Numbered from the stretch's first letter, positions 18,579 to 27,591 are shown. The stretch is 64,000 bases of DNA from Chloroflexota bacterium (GCA_030447245.1 JAUJPG010000010.1:62001-126000); one strand, 5' to 3'. The notes: generated from the sequence alone by a model not told the origin. A program made the numbers and translations.

Positions 18579-19379
18579 CTAGGTGTCCATAATGCCCTTG
18601 CGCTGGGCACCGTCGATATTCAGTAGACCGCCATTGACGAAACTGGCGCGCTCGGAGGCCAGGAAGACGCCCACGTCAGCGACCTCCTGCGGCGTGCAGA
18701 TGCGGCCAAGCGGGATGCTGCTGACGGCCAACTCGTGGGCGCGCTCCTGGCTGACGCCCTTGTCGCGGGCGAACGCTTTTTCCAGGCCATCCCAGCGGTC
18801 GGTCGCGACCGGCCCGGGATTGACCGCGTTGACCGTGATCCCTTCGCGGCCGTACTGCTCGGCCATCGAAAGGGTGACGTTGATGTCGGCAGCGTTTGCC
18901 GCGCCGGCGGTCATCTCCCAGTATGATGGCTTGACGCCGTCATTGCCGATGACATTGACGATCCGTCCCCAGCCGTTGTTGCGGCGCAGGTACGGGAGGG
19001 CCTCGGTCATCGCGCGCACGTAGCCCATGAACTTGAGGTTGAGGCTGCCGAACCACTGCTCCTCGGTCAGGTCCTCGAGCAGGCCGCCCGGCGACGAGCC
19101 GGCGCAATTGATCAGGATGTGAATCGCGCCGAACTGATCGAACGCGACCTGCATGAACCGCCTGACATCCTCGCGCTGGCCCATGTCCGCCTGGACGCCG
19201 AGCACCTCGCCACCCGGCGCACCCCGGAGCGTCTCGACGGCGTGGTCCAGCCGCGCCTCGTCGCGCCCACAGATCGCCACCCTGGCGCCTTCGCGCAGGA
19301 GGGTCTCTGCGCAGGCGTAGCCGATGCCCTTGCTCGCCCCGGTGATCACCGCCACCTTGCCATTCAGCCCGAGATCCAC
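18579..19379 (-). CDS. SDR-family oxidoreductase, divergent active site
   Basis: The 266-residue Rossmann-fold protein starts at GTG with AAGGAGGG nine bases upstream. The cofactor motif is VITGASKGIGYA and the NNAG equivalent is INCAGSSPGG. Where classical SDRs have YxxxK, it reads PSYWEMTAGAANAADIN, so the catalytic Lys position is Asn and the usual spacing is lost. This resembles a divergent SDR subfamily in which a Tyr and a later Asn-Ala-Ala replace YxxxK. Substrate is unknown. It sits between coxL-like and the binding-protein gene with gaps of only 26 and 12 bases, consistent with a step in the same catabolic pathway. Confidence 0.85.
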   Translation of the reverse strand: MDLGLNGKVAVITGASKGIGYACAETLLREGARVAICGRDEARLDHAVETLRGAPGGEVLGVQADMGQREDVRRFMQVAFDQFGAIHILINCAGSSPGGLLEDLTEEQWFGSLNLKFMGYVRAMTEALPYLRRNNGWGRIVNVIGNDGVKPSYWEMTAGAANAADINVTLSMAEQYGREGITVNAVNPGPVATDRWDGLEKAFARDKGVSQERAHELAVSSIPLGRICTPQEVADVGVFLASERASFVNGGLLNIDGAQRKGIMDT

Positions 19380-19405
19380 GGGTGTGCCCTCCTTCTTTGG
19401 ACCCC

Positions 19406-21841
19406 TTAGCTGGGTCGAACTAGCGAATGCCCCGCATTGTGGGGCCCCGCCATAATAGCGGGAGTGCTCGCGTGGCTAGTGGTGGGGGCCGCGGTGTGGG
19501 ATCGTTCCCGCACAAGCGCTCGGACGCGCTCTGGCGAGAGTGGCAGCTCGCTGACCGTCACGCCGAGTGGTGCCAGGGCGTCCGCGATGGCATTGGCGAT
19601 CGCGGCAGGCGCACCGACCGTGCCGCCCTCGCCAACGCCCTTGTAACCGCCGACAGTCAGGGGCGAAGCTGTCTCGAGGTGGTCTATCTCGATGGTGGGC
19701 AGCTCGGTCGCGCCAGGCACGAGGTAATCCATCAGGCTGGCCGTGATGAGCTGGCCGCCGACGTCGTAGATCAGCTCCTCGAACAGCACCCCGCCGATGC
19801 CCTGGGCCGTCGCACCGTGGACCTGACCCTCGACGATGATCGGGTTGATGATCGGGCCACAGTCCTCGACCACGACATAGCGCCGGATCTCGACCAGTCC
19901 CGTCTCGACGTCGACCTCGACCACGGCGATATGCGTGGCGCTGGCGAACGTCGCGACCGGCGGATCGTACGCCGCGCTCACGGACAGTCCGGCGGCGTGC
20001 TCGCGATCGGCGTCGTCTATGCCCATGGCCAGCGTCGCGAGCGACACCCCGCGGTCGGGTGCCCCGCGTAGGTGCATCCCGCCCGCGCCGTACTCGACGT
20101 CGACCGGTGCCGCCTCAAGCAGTTCGGCCGCCAGGGGCAGCAGTCGTTCTTTGAGCCGGTCCGCGGCGGCATGCAACGCGCCTGCGCCGGCGACCGCTCC
20201 GCGGCTGCCGAAGGCACCGCTCCCTTCGGGCGTGAGAGCGGTGTCTGCTTGGACGACTCTGACTTGCGCGACGGGCACCTGGAATTCATCCGCAAGGACC
20301 TGAGCCAGACTGGTCTGCAGGCCCTGACCAATCGCCGGTATGCTGAGCGCCGCCGTCAATCCGCCATCGAGGTCGAGCCGCACCCAGGCAGCCTCATTGC
20401 CGGGAACTGAGAGCATGCCTCGCGTCTGGAAGGTGCGCGAACCCATGCCGGTGTATTCGACGTAACAAGAGATTCCTACACCGAGGTGGCGGCAATCCTG
20501 GCTGCCAGCGGAGCGGCGTTCCGCCTGCTCGGCACGCAGGTCGTCGTAGCTCACCCGCGCCAATGCCCTACTCAGGGCCTCGGCGTAGGCGCCGCTGTCG
20601 TAGACATGTCCGGTCGGCGTTGCATAGGGAAAGCTGGCGGAAGGGATCAGGTTACGGCGACGCACGTCGGCAGGATCCAGCTCGAGGGTTCGGGCCAGCT
20701 CATCGATCAGCCGCTCGTGAGTCAGCGTGGCGACCACCATGCCCACCCCGCGATACGCTCCCTCGGGTGAGGCGTTGGTGGCCACGCCGCGGGTCTGAAA
20801 GCGGTAGTGCGGCACCGCGTATGGCCCCGGTAGCATCGAAGCCGTCCCCATGGGCTCCAGCATTGGGCCGTAAGGATGAGCGCCGTAGGCCCCTACCGCG
20901 CAGGCGATGTCGGCCCGCATCGCCAGGATCGTCCCCTCGCGATCAGCCGCCACTTCGGCGACGATCCGCGTATCTCGGGCGTGACTGGCGGCCAGCAGAT
21001 TCTCCTGGCGATCCTCAGCCCACTTTACTGGCCGGCCCAGGTACCTAGCGGCGACCGCGACAATGATCTCTTCAGGGTAGATCTGGGCCTTGGTGCCGAA
21101 GCCGCCGCCCACATCGGGCACGATCACGCGAACCGATTCGGCCGGCAAGTCGAGCGAGTCGGCCAGCGCGCCGCGCAGTATGTGCGGCGACTGGGTCGAC
21201 GACCAGACGGTCAGGCACTGGGCCCTCGCGTCCCAATCGGCCAACGCCCCGCGGTTTTCGATCGGGAGACCGGTCACGCGCGGATGTCGCATCGTCACCG
21301 TAGCGGTGACCGGGGCCGCGTCGAAGGTTGCGTCCACCTCCCCGTCTGAGGCGACCTGGCGCTCAAAGAGCACGTTGCCGGGCGCTTGATCGTGGAGCAC
21401 TGGCGCCCAGTCTGCCAGCGCGGTGTCGACAGTCGTCACAGCCGGCAGCGGGTCATAGTCGATCTCGACGAGCTCGGCCGCATCGCGCGCGCGGTAGACG
21501 TCGTCGGCAACGACCAGCACGACCGGCTCACCGACGAAGCGTGCGCGGTCGACGACCAGGTGGGGGTGCCGAACCTGCCGACAGCCCGGCGCCGTGATGC
21601 GCGTCTCGAGCGGCTGTGCCAGCTTTTCAAGTTGGGGACCGTCGAGTACCAGCGACACGCCGGGGGCAATGCTGCTGCTCGTGGCGTCGACACTTACCAC
21701 GCGGGCATGGGCATGCACACTGCGAACGAACGCGGCGTGCAGCGTACCGACCGGGCAGAGATCGTCCAGGTAGGCGCCTTCACCCCGCAGGAGGCGCTCG
21801 TCTTCGACGCGCCGGATCGGCGTGCCGACGGCCGCCCGCAT
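19406..21841 (-). CDS. Molybdenum hydroxylase large subunit (CoxL/XDH family, form II-like)
   Basis: The 811 residues cover both molybdopterin-binding domains of the xanthine dehydrogenase/aldehyde oxidase family. Marks are GTPIRRVEDERLLRG at the N-terminus, VGGGFGTKAQIYPEE, GAYRGVGM where the active-site loop lies, and GVGEGGTVGAP with the catalytic Glu. True aerobic CO dehydrogenase (form I) has AYxCSFR; this protein has AYRG, so it is a form II-like enzyme that most likely hydroxylates an aldehyde, heterocycle or nicotinate-like ring. Its ATG overlaps the coxS-like stop (TGATG), so translation is coupled. No FAD-containing medium subunit gene lies in the window. Confidence 0.9.
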   Translation of the reverse strand: MRAAVGTPIRRVEDERLLRGEGAYLDDLCPVGTLHAAFVRSVHAHARVVSVDATSSSIAPGVSLVLDGPQLEKLAQPLETRITAPGCRQVRHPHLVVDRARFVGEPVVLVVADDVYRARDAAELVEIDYDPLPAVTTVDTALADWAPVLHDQAPGNVLFERQVASDGEVDATFDAAPVTATVTMRHPRVTGLPIENRGALADWDARAQCLTVWSSTQSPHILRGALADSLDLPAESVRVIVPDVGGGFGTKAQIYPEEIIVAVAARYLGRPVKWAEDRQENLLAASHARDTRIVAEVAADREGTILAMRADIACAVGAYGAHPYGPMLEPMGTASMLPGPYAVPHYRFQTRGVATNASPEGAYRGVGMVVATLTHERLIDELARTLELDPADVRRRNLIPSASFPYATPTGHVYDSGAYAEALSRALARVSYDDLRAEQAERRSAGSQDCRHLGVGISCYVEYTGMGSRTFQTRGMLSVPGNEAAWVRLDLDGGLTAALSIPAIGQGLQTSLAQVLADEFQVPVAQVRVVQADTALTPEGSGAFGSRGAVAGAGALHAAADRLKERLLPLAAELLEAAPVDVEYGAGGMHLRGAPDRGVSLATLAMGIDDADREHAAGLSVSAAYDPPVATFASATHIAVVEVDVETGLVEIRRYVVVEDCGPIINPIIVEGQVHGATAQGIGGVLFEELIYDVGGQLITASLMDYLVPGATELPTIEIDHLETASPLTVGGYKGVGEGGTVGAPAAIANAIADALAPLGVTVSELPLSPERVRALVRERSHTAAPTTSHASTPAIMAGPHNAGHSLVRPS

Positions 21842-22392
21842 CAGTCCCGCTGCGTCGTCTTAGTCGACGCCTTGTCCGCGTTCTCGGGCTCTGAGCGGAG
21901 TATCTCGGCTGCCCGCAACGTCGCCTTGACGATGTTCTGATAGCCCGTGCAGCGGCAGAGATTACCGGACAGCGCTTCGCGAACCTCGCGCTCAGTTGGA
22001 TCCGGATTCTCCGCCAAATACACCTTGATGGTCAACAGGAAGCCCGGCGTGCAGAAACCGCACTGAAGACCGTGGCGCTCCCAGAATGCCTCCTGAATCG
22101 GGTGGAGCTGGTCCGGTCCAGGCGCGAGCCCCTCGACGGTCAGCAGATCATGGCCATCGGCCTGAACGGCGAACATCAAGCAAGTGCGGACCGGCTCGCC
22201 GTCGAGCAGGACCGTGCACGCGCCGCAGACGCCGTGCTCGCAGCCCACGTGGGTACCGGTCAGCCCAAGATCCTCGCGAATGAAATCAGACAGCAGCTTA
22301 CGAGGCTCGGCCTCGCCCTCGGCCTGTCGACCGTTGACCGTCACCTGGATCTTGCGCCTGGTCGTCGCCGCGTCGCTCACGTCGCAGGACAC
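21841..22392 (-). CDS. 2[2Fe-2S] small subunit of molybdenum hydroxylase (CoxS-like)
   Basis: A protein of about 183 residues that carries electrons from the molybdenum site. The N-terminal plant-type ferredoxin cluster ligands are in [16 protein letters not shown] plus a downstream Cys (RTCLMF), and the second cluster is bound by CGFCTPG and CRCTGY. Length is normal for the family (155-180). GTG 22392 lies directly on the AGAG stretch; GTG 22380 has better spacing to AGAGGTG and may be the real start. The gene precedes coxL-like without a gap and follows the ketopantoate reductase gene by about 41 bases. Confidence 0.92.
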   Translation of the reverse strand: MSCDVSDAATTRRKIQVTVNGRQAEGEAEPRKLLSDFIREDLGLTGTHVGCEHGVCGACTVLLDGEPVRTCLMFAVQADGHDLLTVEGLAPGPDQLHPIQEAFWERHGLQCGFCTPGFLLTIKVYLAENPDPTEREVREALSGNLCRCTGYQNIVKATLRAAEILRSEPENADKASTKTTQRD

Positions 22393-22433
22393 CTCTGATG
22401 TCGTTTGAATGCCGCCGAATGGCCGTGGGAACG

Positions 22434-23405
22434 CTAGCGCGCTCGGCTGGCTGTGTCAAATTCTGTCCGCGCCCCGGCCGTGGCAGGACCGCACGCTCGC
22501 GCCTCGAGCGCCCGAATCAGCAGCGCCATCGCGCGGTTGAGCGGAACGGCCACATGCAGCCGCTCGCCGAGGTCGGCAACGGCGCCGTTGATCGCATCGA
22601 TCTCGGTGCGGCGGCCGCCTTCGACGTCCTGGAGCATCGAGTTGCGGTTTGCCGCCGTGGCACGAGCGATCGATCGAACGTGTTCCGCCGGCGTGTCGAA
22701 CGGGAGCCTGACGCCCGCGGCTCTGGCGACCAGCGCGGCCTCTTGGGCTAGACCGGCGAGTAGCCGGTCGGCGTCCGGGCGGCGGACGAGCTCACCGTTC
22801 GGGCACCTGAGCAGGGCCCCAAGTGGATTGATGCCGACATTCGCGACAAGCTTGCCCCAGACCAGCGGCCCCACCTCATCCGCGGCGCGGGTGGGGATAC
22901 CGGCCTCGTCGAGCAGCGCCGCAACGGCGACAGCTCGCTCCGAGCGCCCGCCGAGCATCTCTGCAAGCGCAGTCGGGCCAGAGCCGGCGTGGCACACCCG
23001 GCCAGGTCCGAGCAGCGTGGCGCCATGTGCCGTCACTCCACCGAGCACTCGCTCAGGGCCAAGGACGTCTGCCAGCCGCTCGACGTTGCCGAGCCCATTC
23101 TGGAGAGTCAGCGCGGGGCCGTCTGCCCCGAGGAGCGCCGGCAGCGCCCGGGCTGCTCCGTCCGTGTCGCTGGCCTTGACGAGCACGATGGCGAGCTCGG
23201 CCGGGCCGAGCCGTGCCGGGTCAGTGTCAGAGCGGACCAATGCGCGCTGCTCAGTACGGTCGCGCAGGACGACCAGGCCCTCGCGGCTGATCTGCTCGGC
23301 GTGCTCAGCGCGACGCGCGAGCACCGCCACGTCGTGGCCGGCGAGCCGAAGCAGCCCGCCGAACAGGCATCCCATTGCTCCAGGTCCGACGATCGCGATG
23401 CGCAT
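22434..23405 (-). CDS. 2-dehydropantoate 2-reductase (ketopantoate reductase) family
   Basis: The 323-residue protein starts with the NADPH motif MRIAIVGPGAMGCLFGGLL and continues with IVLVKASDT, LTLQNGLGN and the catalytic-helix segment GPLVWGKLVANVGINPLGAL with the conserved Lys. The C-terminal part contains NRNSMLQDVEGGRRTEIDAI, the family's substrate-binding signature. Classical PanE makes pantoate for coenzyme A, but many paralogues reduce other 2-keto acids. Its place between a metallo-beta-lactamase-fold hydrolase and molybdenum hydroxylase genes suggests a catabolic paralogue, so no panE symbol is given. Confidence 0.9.
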   Translation of the reverse strand: MRIAIVGPGAMGCLFGGLLRLAGHDVAVLARRAEHAEQISREGLVVLRDRTEQRALVRSDTDPARLGPAELAIVLVKASDTDGAARALPALLGADGPALTLQNGLGNVERLADVLGPERVLGGVTAHGATLLGPGRVCHAGSGPTALAEMLGGRSERAVAVAALLDEAGIPTRAADEVGPLVWGKLVANVGINPLGALLRCPNGELVRRPDADRLLAGLAQEAALVARAAGVRLPFDTPAEHVRSIARATAANRNSMLQDVEGGRRTEIDAINGAVADLGERLHVAVPLNRAMALLIRALEARACGPATAGARTEFDTASRAR

Positions 23406-23411
23406 GGGACC

Positions 23412-23798
23412 TCAGGTGCCCGGTCTGGCCGATCGCGAAGGCGGCTTCGCGTCCCCGGGCGCCGACCGCGGTGAAGCGCAGCGATGCGCGCCCTGAGGCG
23501 GCGCGACGTGCTTGAAGGTGGCGCGGATTGCGCCGCTGTCGCCTTCGATGGTCACACGTGCGTCGAGAGCCATGCGTCGGCCGTCCTCCAGGGCGAGGAC
23601 GAAGCGTCCAGGGCCGAATGGGATCCGGGTTCGCGGCGTCGTCGGGTGCAGGTGGCAGACCCCGCGCCAGCGCAGCTCCCCATTGGAGCAGCGCTCCTCC
23701 ACGATGTAGCAGAAGGCGCGGGCCAGCAGCTGCCCGTTGGGATGGTGCCAACTACCTCGAGGACTCCACGCGCGGGCCGCTTCCTCTCGCACGATCAC
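23412..23798 (-). CDS. Hypothetical protein
   Basis: A 128-residue protein of unknown family, beginning at GTG. The middle part (about 25-95) alternates polar and hydrophobic residues like a small beta structure (RFVLALEDGRRMALDARVTI), and the C-terminal 25 residues are a basic, Pro/Ser-rich tail. It has no signal peptide or TM helix. It fills the 30-odd base-limited space between the MBL-hydrolase and reductase genes (gaps of 3 and 6 bases), which supports expression in that operon. I do not assign a function. Confidence 0.6.
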   Translation of the reverse strand: MIVREEAARAWSPRGSWHHPNGQLLARAFCYIVEERCSNGELRWRGVCHLHPTTPRTRIPFGPGRFVLALEDGRRMALDARVTIEGDSGAIRATFKHVAPPQGAHRCASPRSAPGDAKPPSRSARPGT

Positions 23799-23801
23799 AC
23801 G

Positions 23802-24506
23802 CTATTCCCCGCGCCGCCGCGCGAGCTCCTGGAGGATGAACGGGTTGCTGGCACGTTCGGCGCCGATGGTTGTTTCCTCCATGTGGCCGGGGAGGACGAT
23901 CGTGTCGTCAGGCAACGCGAGGAGGCGGTCGGCGATGCTCCGGATGATCTGGCGCGAATCGCCGCCGGGCAGATCGGTTCGCCCGATGGAACCACGGAAG
24001 AGGGTGTCGCCGCTGAACAGCATGCCGCCCCCGTAGAGCGAGATGCTGCCAGGGGTGTGACCGGGCGTTTGCAGCACTCCTAACTGGATGCCGGCGATCT
24101 CCAGGTCGTCGGCGTGCCGCAGGGGGAAGTCCGGCTTGGGCGGCGGCTGGACGTCCGCGTCGAACCATTGCCGGGCCACGAGGGGGAGCTGCTCGGCCAG
24201 CTTGTTATCGTCGGGGTGGAGCAGAAAGGAGGCGCCAGTGGCCTCGACCACGGCGCGGACCGCCATGATGTGATCCAGGTGGGCATGGCTGCACGCAATC
24301 TTGGTGATCCGAACACCCATGTCACGGGCCAACGCCAGGATCTGGTCGGGCTCGTCGCCCGGGTCGACGCAGATCGCCTCGCCAGTCCGCCGCGACCCGA
24401 CGATGTAGCAGTTTTCCCGAAACAGGCCCACGACGATGCCGCGGACCACCAGCTCGGCTGTGTCCACGCCAATCTCCCACGTATCCGTCTGCACGCTTCC
24501 GCTCAT
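23802..24506 (-). CDS. Metallo-beta-lactamase-fold hydrolase (glyoxalase II-like)
   Basis: The 234-residue protein has the MBL metal motif SHAHLDHIMAV (HxHxDH), then TPGHTPGSISL with a further His, LFSGDTLFRGSIGRTD with the bridging Asp, and LPGHMEETTIG with the last His. This is the YcbL/GloB-like branch of single-domain hydrolases that cleave thioesters such as S-lactoylglutathione analogues. Its start region faces the nucleotidyltransferase gene, and a TATACT box (24531-24536 on the minus strand) lies 24 bases upstream. It is probably the first gene of the nine-gene minus-strand unit. Confidence 0.85.
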   Translation of the reverse strand: MSGSVQTDTWEIGVDTAELVVRGIVVGLFRENCYIVGSRRTGEAICVDPGDEPDQILALARDMGVRITKIACSHAHLDHIMAVRAVVEATGASFLLHPDDNKLAEQLPLVARQWFDADVQPPPKPDFPLRHADDLEIAGIQLGVLQTPGHTPGSISLYGGGMLFSGDTLFRGSIGRTDLPGGDSRQIIRSIADRLLALPDDTIVLPGHMEETTIGAERASNPFILQELARRRGE

Positions 24507-24530
24507 GGCGAGCGCGGTTGCGGCATCCGC

Positions 24531-24572
24531 AGTATAGCCAGTCAGGGGCAGCTAACCTGGCTTTGCTACGAT
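24531..24572. promoter_or_regulatory. Divergent promoter pair for the MBL-hydrolase and nucleotidyltransferase genes
   Basis: On the minus strand TATACT occupies 24531-24536, 24 bases before the MBL ATG. On the plus strand TGCTACGAT (24564-24572) is an extended -10 that lies 11 bases before the ATG at 24584, so that transcript would be nearly leaderless. Neither has a convincing -35. Confidence 0.45.
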
Positions 24573-24583
24573 GCTGATCGGCC

Positions 24584-25087
24584 ATGGCTCATGAAGTTCG
24601 CGACAAGATTCTGACGTGGGAGGATCTCCCCCAGTTGCTCGCCGAGCATCGCGCCGACGGCGCCAGCGTGGTCCTCACCAATGGCGCCTTCGATCTTCTC
24701 CACGTTGGCCACGTTCGATCGCTCGTCGCGGCGCGAGCGCTTGGCGACCTACTGGTTGTGGGACTCAATTCGGATACGTCAGTCCAGGCCACCAAGGAGA
24801 CTGAACGTCCGGTGCTGCCACAGGGCGAACGCGCCGAGCTGCTGGTGGCGCTCGCCTGTGTCGATTATGTGGTCGTCTTCGACGAGCCAACCGCCGAGCG
24901 CCTGGTCATGGCGATCCGGCCGGACGTGTACGCCAAGGGGAGCGACTACGCGACGACGCCGCTGCCGGAGGCCGAGATCGTCCGTGGTTATGGTGGCCGG
25001 GTGGAGCTGCTTCCGCTGCAAGCCGGTCGCTCGACGTCGGGTCTGATCCGCGAGATCGTCCAACGCTTTGGACCTGCTGAGTCGTAG
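24584..25087 (+). CDS. HldE-C/RfaE2-type nucleotidyltransferase
   Basis: The 167-residue protein is a single cytidylyltransferase-fold domain with VLTNGAFDLLHVGHVRSL (HxGH nucleotide-binding signature), GLNSDTSVQATK, RPVLPQGERAELLVAL and the late RSTSGLIREIV block (ISTT/ISST equivalent). This matches D-glycero-beta-D-manno-heptose 1-phosphate adenylyltransferase (RfaE2) and close relatives acting on other sugar phosphates. It lies upstream of a glycosyltransferase and a flippase-like gene on the same strand, which suggests sugar activation for a cell-surface glycan. Full heptose synthesis genes are not in the window. Confidence 0.88.
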   Translation: MAHEVRDKILTWEDLPQLLAEHRADGASVVLTNGAFDLLHVGHVRSLVAARALGDLLVVGLNSDTSVQATKETERPVLPQGERAELLVALACVDYVVVFDEPTAERLVMAIRPDVYAKGSDYATTPLPEAEIVRGYGGRVELLPLQAGRSTSGLIREIVQRFGPAES

Positions 25088-25420
25088 AGGCGGCAGACGT
25101 GGAGGCAATCTTGTCGACGTCGCGGTGCACGGACCATTTTTCTCAACGTTCTGCATAGGCGTCCGGTCCCGGCAGGCGCCTTGACACCCCCGAGGGGGTG
25201 TGCCACAATCCTGCCGCCCGGGAGGGTGCCGCGGACGTTCGATCGTCCTGAGGACGGGGCGTGCCGAGGATACGGAAGAGCTTGACATCGCTCGCCCGCG
25301 CAGTGCCAGCGCTTTCCACACAGCGCGCCATCCTGCGGCATGGACTGCCGCGGTGCGCCGCCGCCCCGCCGAACAACACCGGACGCCCGACCGCGCCCCA
25401 ACACCTGCCAGGGTGCTGAC
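25088..25420 (+). promoter_or_regulatory. Intergenic region with promoter and operator-like palindrome
   Basis: This 333-base gap contains no gene. TTGACA (25181-25186, a perfect -35) is followed after 17 bases by CACAAT (25204-25209). Between them lies the inverted repeat ACACCCCC-GA-GGGGGTGT (25184-25201), which overlaps the end of the -35, a typical position for a repressor or activator operator. Transcription would run into the GT4 glycosyltransferase gene with a leader of about 200 nt. I see no clear structured RNA in the leader. Confidence 0.6.
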
Positions 25421-26599
25421 GTGCGCATCCTGATGCTGAACTATGAATTCCCGCCCCTCGGGGCCGGTGGCGCCACGTCGTCGTTCAACCTGGCCCGCAA
25501 CCTAGTTCGGCTTGGGCACGAAGTCGACGTGGTCACGATGGGATTCCGTGGTGTCCCGCACCGCGAGAATCTCGACGGGGTCCGTGTCCTTCGCGTTCCA
25601 AGCGTGCGATCCCGTAAGGAGGTCTGCCACACGCACGAGATGGCGACCTACGTCGTGAGCGGTGCCCTTCAGGCCGCGGCTCTGGCGGCGCGGCGGAGGT
25701 ACGACGTTGCAAACGCCCACTTCATCTTCCCAACTGGGCCGCTTGGATTCGGCTTACACCGACTCGGCGGCATCCCAACCGTGCTGAGCGCCCGTGGCTC
25801 CGATGTGCCCGGTCACAACCCGAACCGCTTTCGTTTCGATCACCGGCTACTTGCGCCGGTCTGGCGAACCCTGGTGCGCGACGCGGATGCGGTCGTAGCC
25901 GTCTCCGAGCATCTGAAGGAGCGAATCCAGGCCCACGTTCCGGACGTGCCCGTGACGGTCATTCCGAACGGATGCAGCCCCCTGGACTCGCCAGAGGCTC
26001 CTGGCGAGCTGCCCAGGAGCGACTCCCGGAATGGGCTGGCAATCGGGCCACTCCGCGTGCTTATGGTCACCCGGCTGCACGAGTTCAAAGGCGTCCAGTA
26101 CCTGTTGGAGGCGACGCACCGAGTCGGCCTCGATCTCGAGGTCGACATCGTCGGAGACGGTCCATACCGCAAGGTGCTAGAGGCGCAGGCGGCGCACCTC
26201 GGCACGAGGGTTCGGTTCTGGGGCTGGCTCGACCGGGCGGCGCCCGAGCTGCGGCGCCTGTACCAGGAGTCCTCTATCTTCGTGTTCCCCTCGGAACGGG
26301 AGGGCTCACCCGCTGTCCTGCAGGAGGCGATGAGCGCGGGGCTGGCAGTAATAGCGTCGAACTCAGCAGGCACACCCGAGGTGGTCGGCGATGCTGGCCT
26401 GCTGGTCAGCCCGAAGGACCCGCAGGGGATTGCTGACGCACTCCTCCACCTTGTCGCCCATCCCGAGCACGCTCGCGACCTAGGAAAGCGGGCGCACGAG
26501 CGAGTGCGCCGCGAGTTCGATTGGCGCGTTCTGGCGGGACGCTACGTTCACCTGTATGCCGACGTGGCTGGTCGTGCCGGCCGTAAGGCCGCTTGGTGA
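25421..26599 (+). CDS. GT4-family glycosyltransferase
   Basis: The 392-residue protein begins VRILMLNYEFPPLGAGGA, the N-terminal loop of GT-B fold family 4 enzymes. The C-terminal nucleotide-sugar domain has VLMVTRLHEFKGVQYLLEA, VDIVGDGPYRKVLE, and FVFPSEREGSPAVLQEAMSAG (EX7E motif, retaining mechanism). It would add a sugar to a lipid-linked or glycan acceptor at the inner membrane face. Start GTG 25421 follows CAGGGTG at 25408-25414. It overlaps the next gene by four bases (GTGA), so the two are translationally coupled. Confidence 0.92.
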   Translation: MRILMLNYEFPPLGAGGATSSFNLARNLVRLGHEVDVVTMGFRGVPHRENLDGVRVLRVPSVRSRKEVCHTHEMATYVVSGALQAAALAARRRYDVANAHFIFPTGPLGFGLHRLGGIPTVLSARGSDVPGHNPNRFRFDHRLLAPVWRTLVRDADAVVAVSEHLKERIQAHVPDVPVTVIPNGCSPLDSPEAPGELPRSDSRNGLAIGPLRVLMVTRLHEFKGVQYLLEATHRVGLDLEVDIVGDGPYRKVLEAQAAHLGTRVRFWGWLDRAAPELRRLYQESSIFVFPSEREGSPAVLQEAMSAGLAVIASNSAGTPEVVGDAGLLVSPKDPQGIADALLHLVAHPEHARDLGKRAHERVRREFDWRVLAGRYVHLYADVAGRAGRKAAW

Positions 26600-27591
26600 G
26601 CACGCCGACGCTGGCGAAGTCGACCGCGGCGCGGGCGGGCGGCGCGGGGCGCAAAACGCTACTGAAGCTGCTGATCACGGCCGTGTTGGCTGGCTACGTG
26701 CTCTGGCAGTTCGATCTGGGTGGCGCGCTGGACACGTTGCGCACTGCCGAGTGGCGGTGGGTGGCGTTGGCGGCCGGATTCGCAGTGTTGGCGATGGTGC
26801 TGAACGTCAAGCGGTGGCAGATGATGCTGGACGGCCAGCGAGGCTTTGCCCCCCTGAGGAGCCTCGTCCGCCTCTATCTGATAGGAATGTTCTTTAACAA
26901 CATCCTGCCTGGGCGCCTCGGCGGCGACGTCGTCCGAGCTTACGGTGCGTCGATCATCGCAACGAGCAAGACGCGGTCGGTGGCCGCGGTGCTGATGGAC
27001 CGTCTCGTTGGGGCCGTCTCTGTCCTGATCCTCGGCGTTACCGCGATGCTGGTCAACCCGTCGGTGATCCCGTGGCAGATCGGACAGGTGTTGTTGGGCG
27101 GCCTGATGGTCTCGATCGTCACGTTAGGATTGCTGCTGTACCGCGGTCCTCGATTGCGTGGACTGCGCGCGTGGTTGCTCGGCCTTTCGAATGTCACTGT
27201 GTTTGGACTCGGGTTGCGCTCGCGAGTCGATGCTGCGATCGACGCGGCCCGCTCCTACTCGCTGGCGTGGGGGGTGGTGGCCCGGGCGCTGGCAGTCTCG
27301 ATGCTGGCAAACGGGTTGTCGATCGTCAACCTCTATCTGTATTCCCTGGCGGTCGAGGCTGGCGTCAGCCTGACCCAGTTCGCAGTCGTGGCGCCGGCCG
27401 TCCTCGCGGTTGGCCTGCTGCCGCTGTCGATCAACGGGATCGGCACGATCGAGCTGACCTTCGCCGTGCTGCTCGGCGCGATGGGTGTCGAAGCCCCGGT
27501 CGCCCTGGCCGTCGCGTTGCTCCGTCGGCTGGTGCTGCTGGCGCTGAGCCTGGTCGGTGGCCTGCTCTACGCGGTGCGCCGATTCGCATAG
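26596..27591 (+). CDS. Flippase-like integral membrane protein (LPG synthase TM/UPF0104)
   Basis: The product of about 331 residues has eight or nine hydrophobic helices and belongs to the lysylphosphatidylglycerol synthase TM/AglD2 family. Family marks are FFNNILPGRLGGDVVRAYG near residue 95, VAAVLMDRLVGA near 132, and PLSINGIGTIELTF near 275. Members without the synthetase domain are thought to help translocate lipid-linked sugars. GTG 26596 overlaps the glycosyltransferase stop, so coupling supports a joint role in surface glycan or glycolipid assembly. No tRNA-dependent transferase domain is fused. Confidence 0.88.
   Translation: MSTPTLAKSTAARAGGAGRKTLLKLLITAVLAGYVLWQFDLGGALDTLRTAEWRWVALAAGFAVLAMVLNVKRWQMMLDGQRGFAPLRSLVRLYLIGMFFNNILPGRLGGDVVRAYGASIIATSKTRSVAAVLMDRLVGAVSVLILGVTAMLVNPSVIPWQIGQVLLGGLMVSIVTLGLLLYRGPRLRGLRAWLLGLSNVTVFGLGLRSRVDAAIDAARSYSLAWGVVARALAVSMLANGLSIVNLYLYSLAVEAGVSLTQFAVVAPAVLAVGLLPLSINGIGTIELTFAVLLGAMGVEAPVALAVALLRRLVLLALSLVGGLLYAVRRFA

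Noticed and set aside
19406..22392. True aerobic CO dehydrogenase (form I CoxSL)
   Set aside because: The active-site loop reads AYRG instead of AYxCSFR, and no CoxM or accessory cox genes are present.
22434..23405. Assignment as biosynthetic PanE
   Set aside because: No other pantothenate gene is near, and the gene sits inside a catabolic operon where 2-keto-acid reductase paralogues are common.
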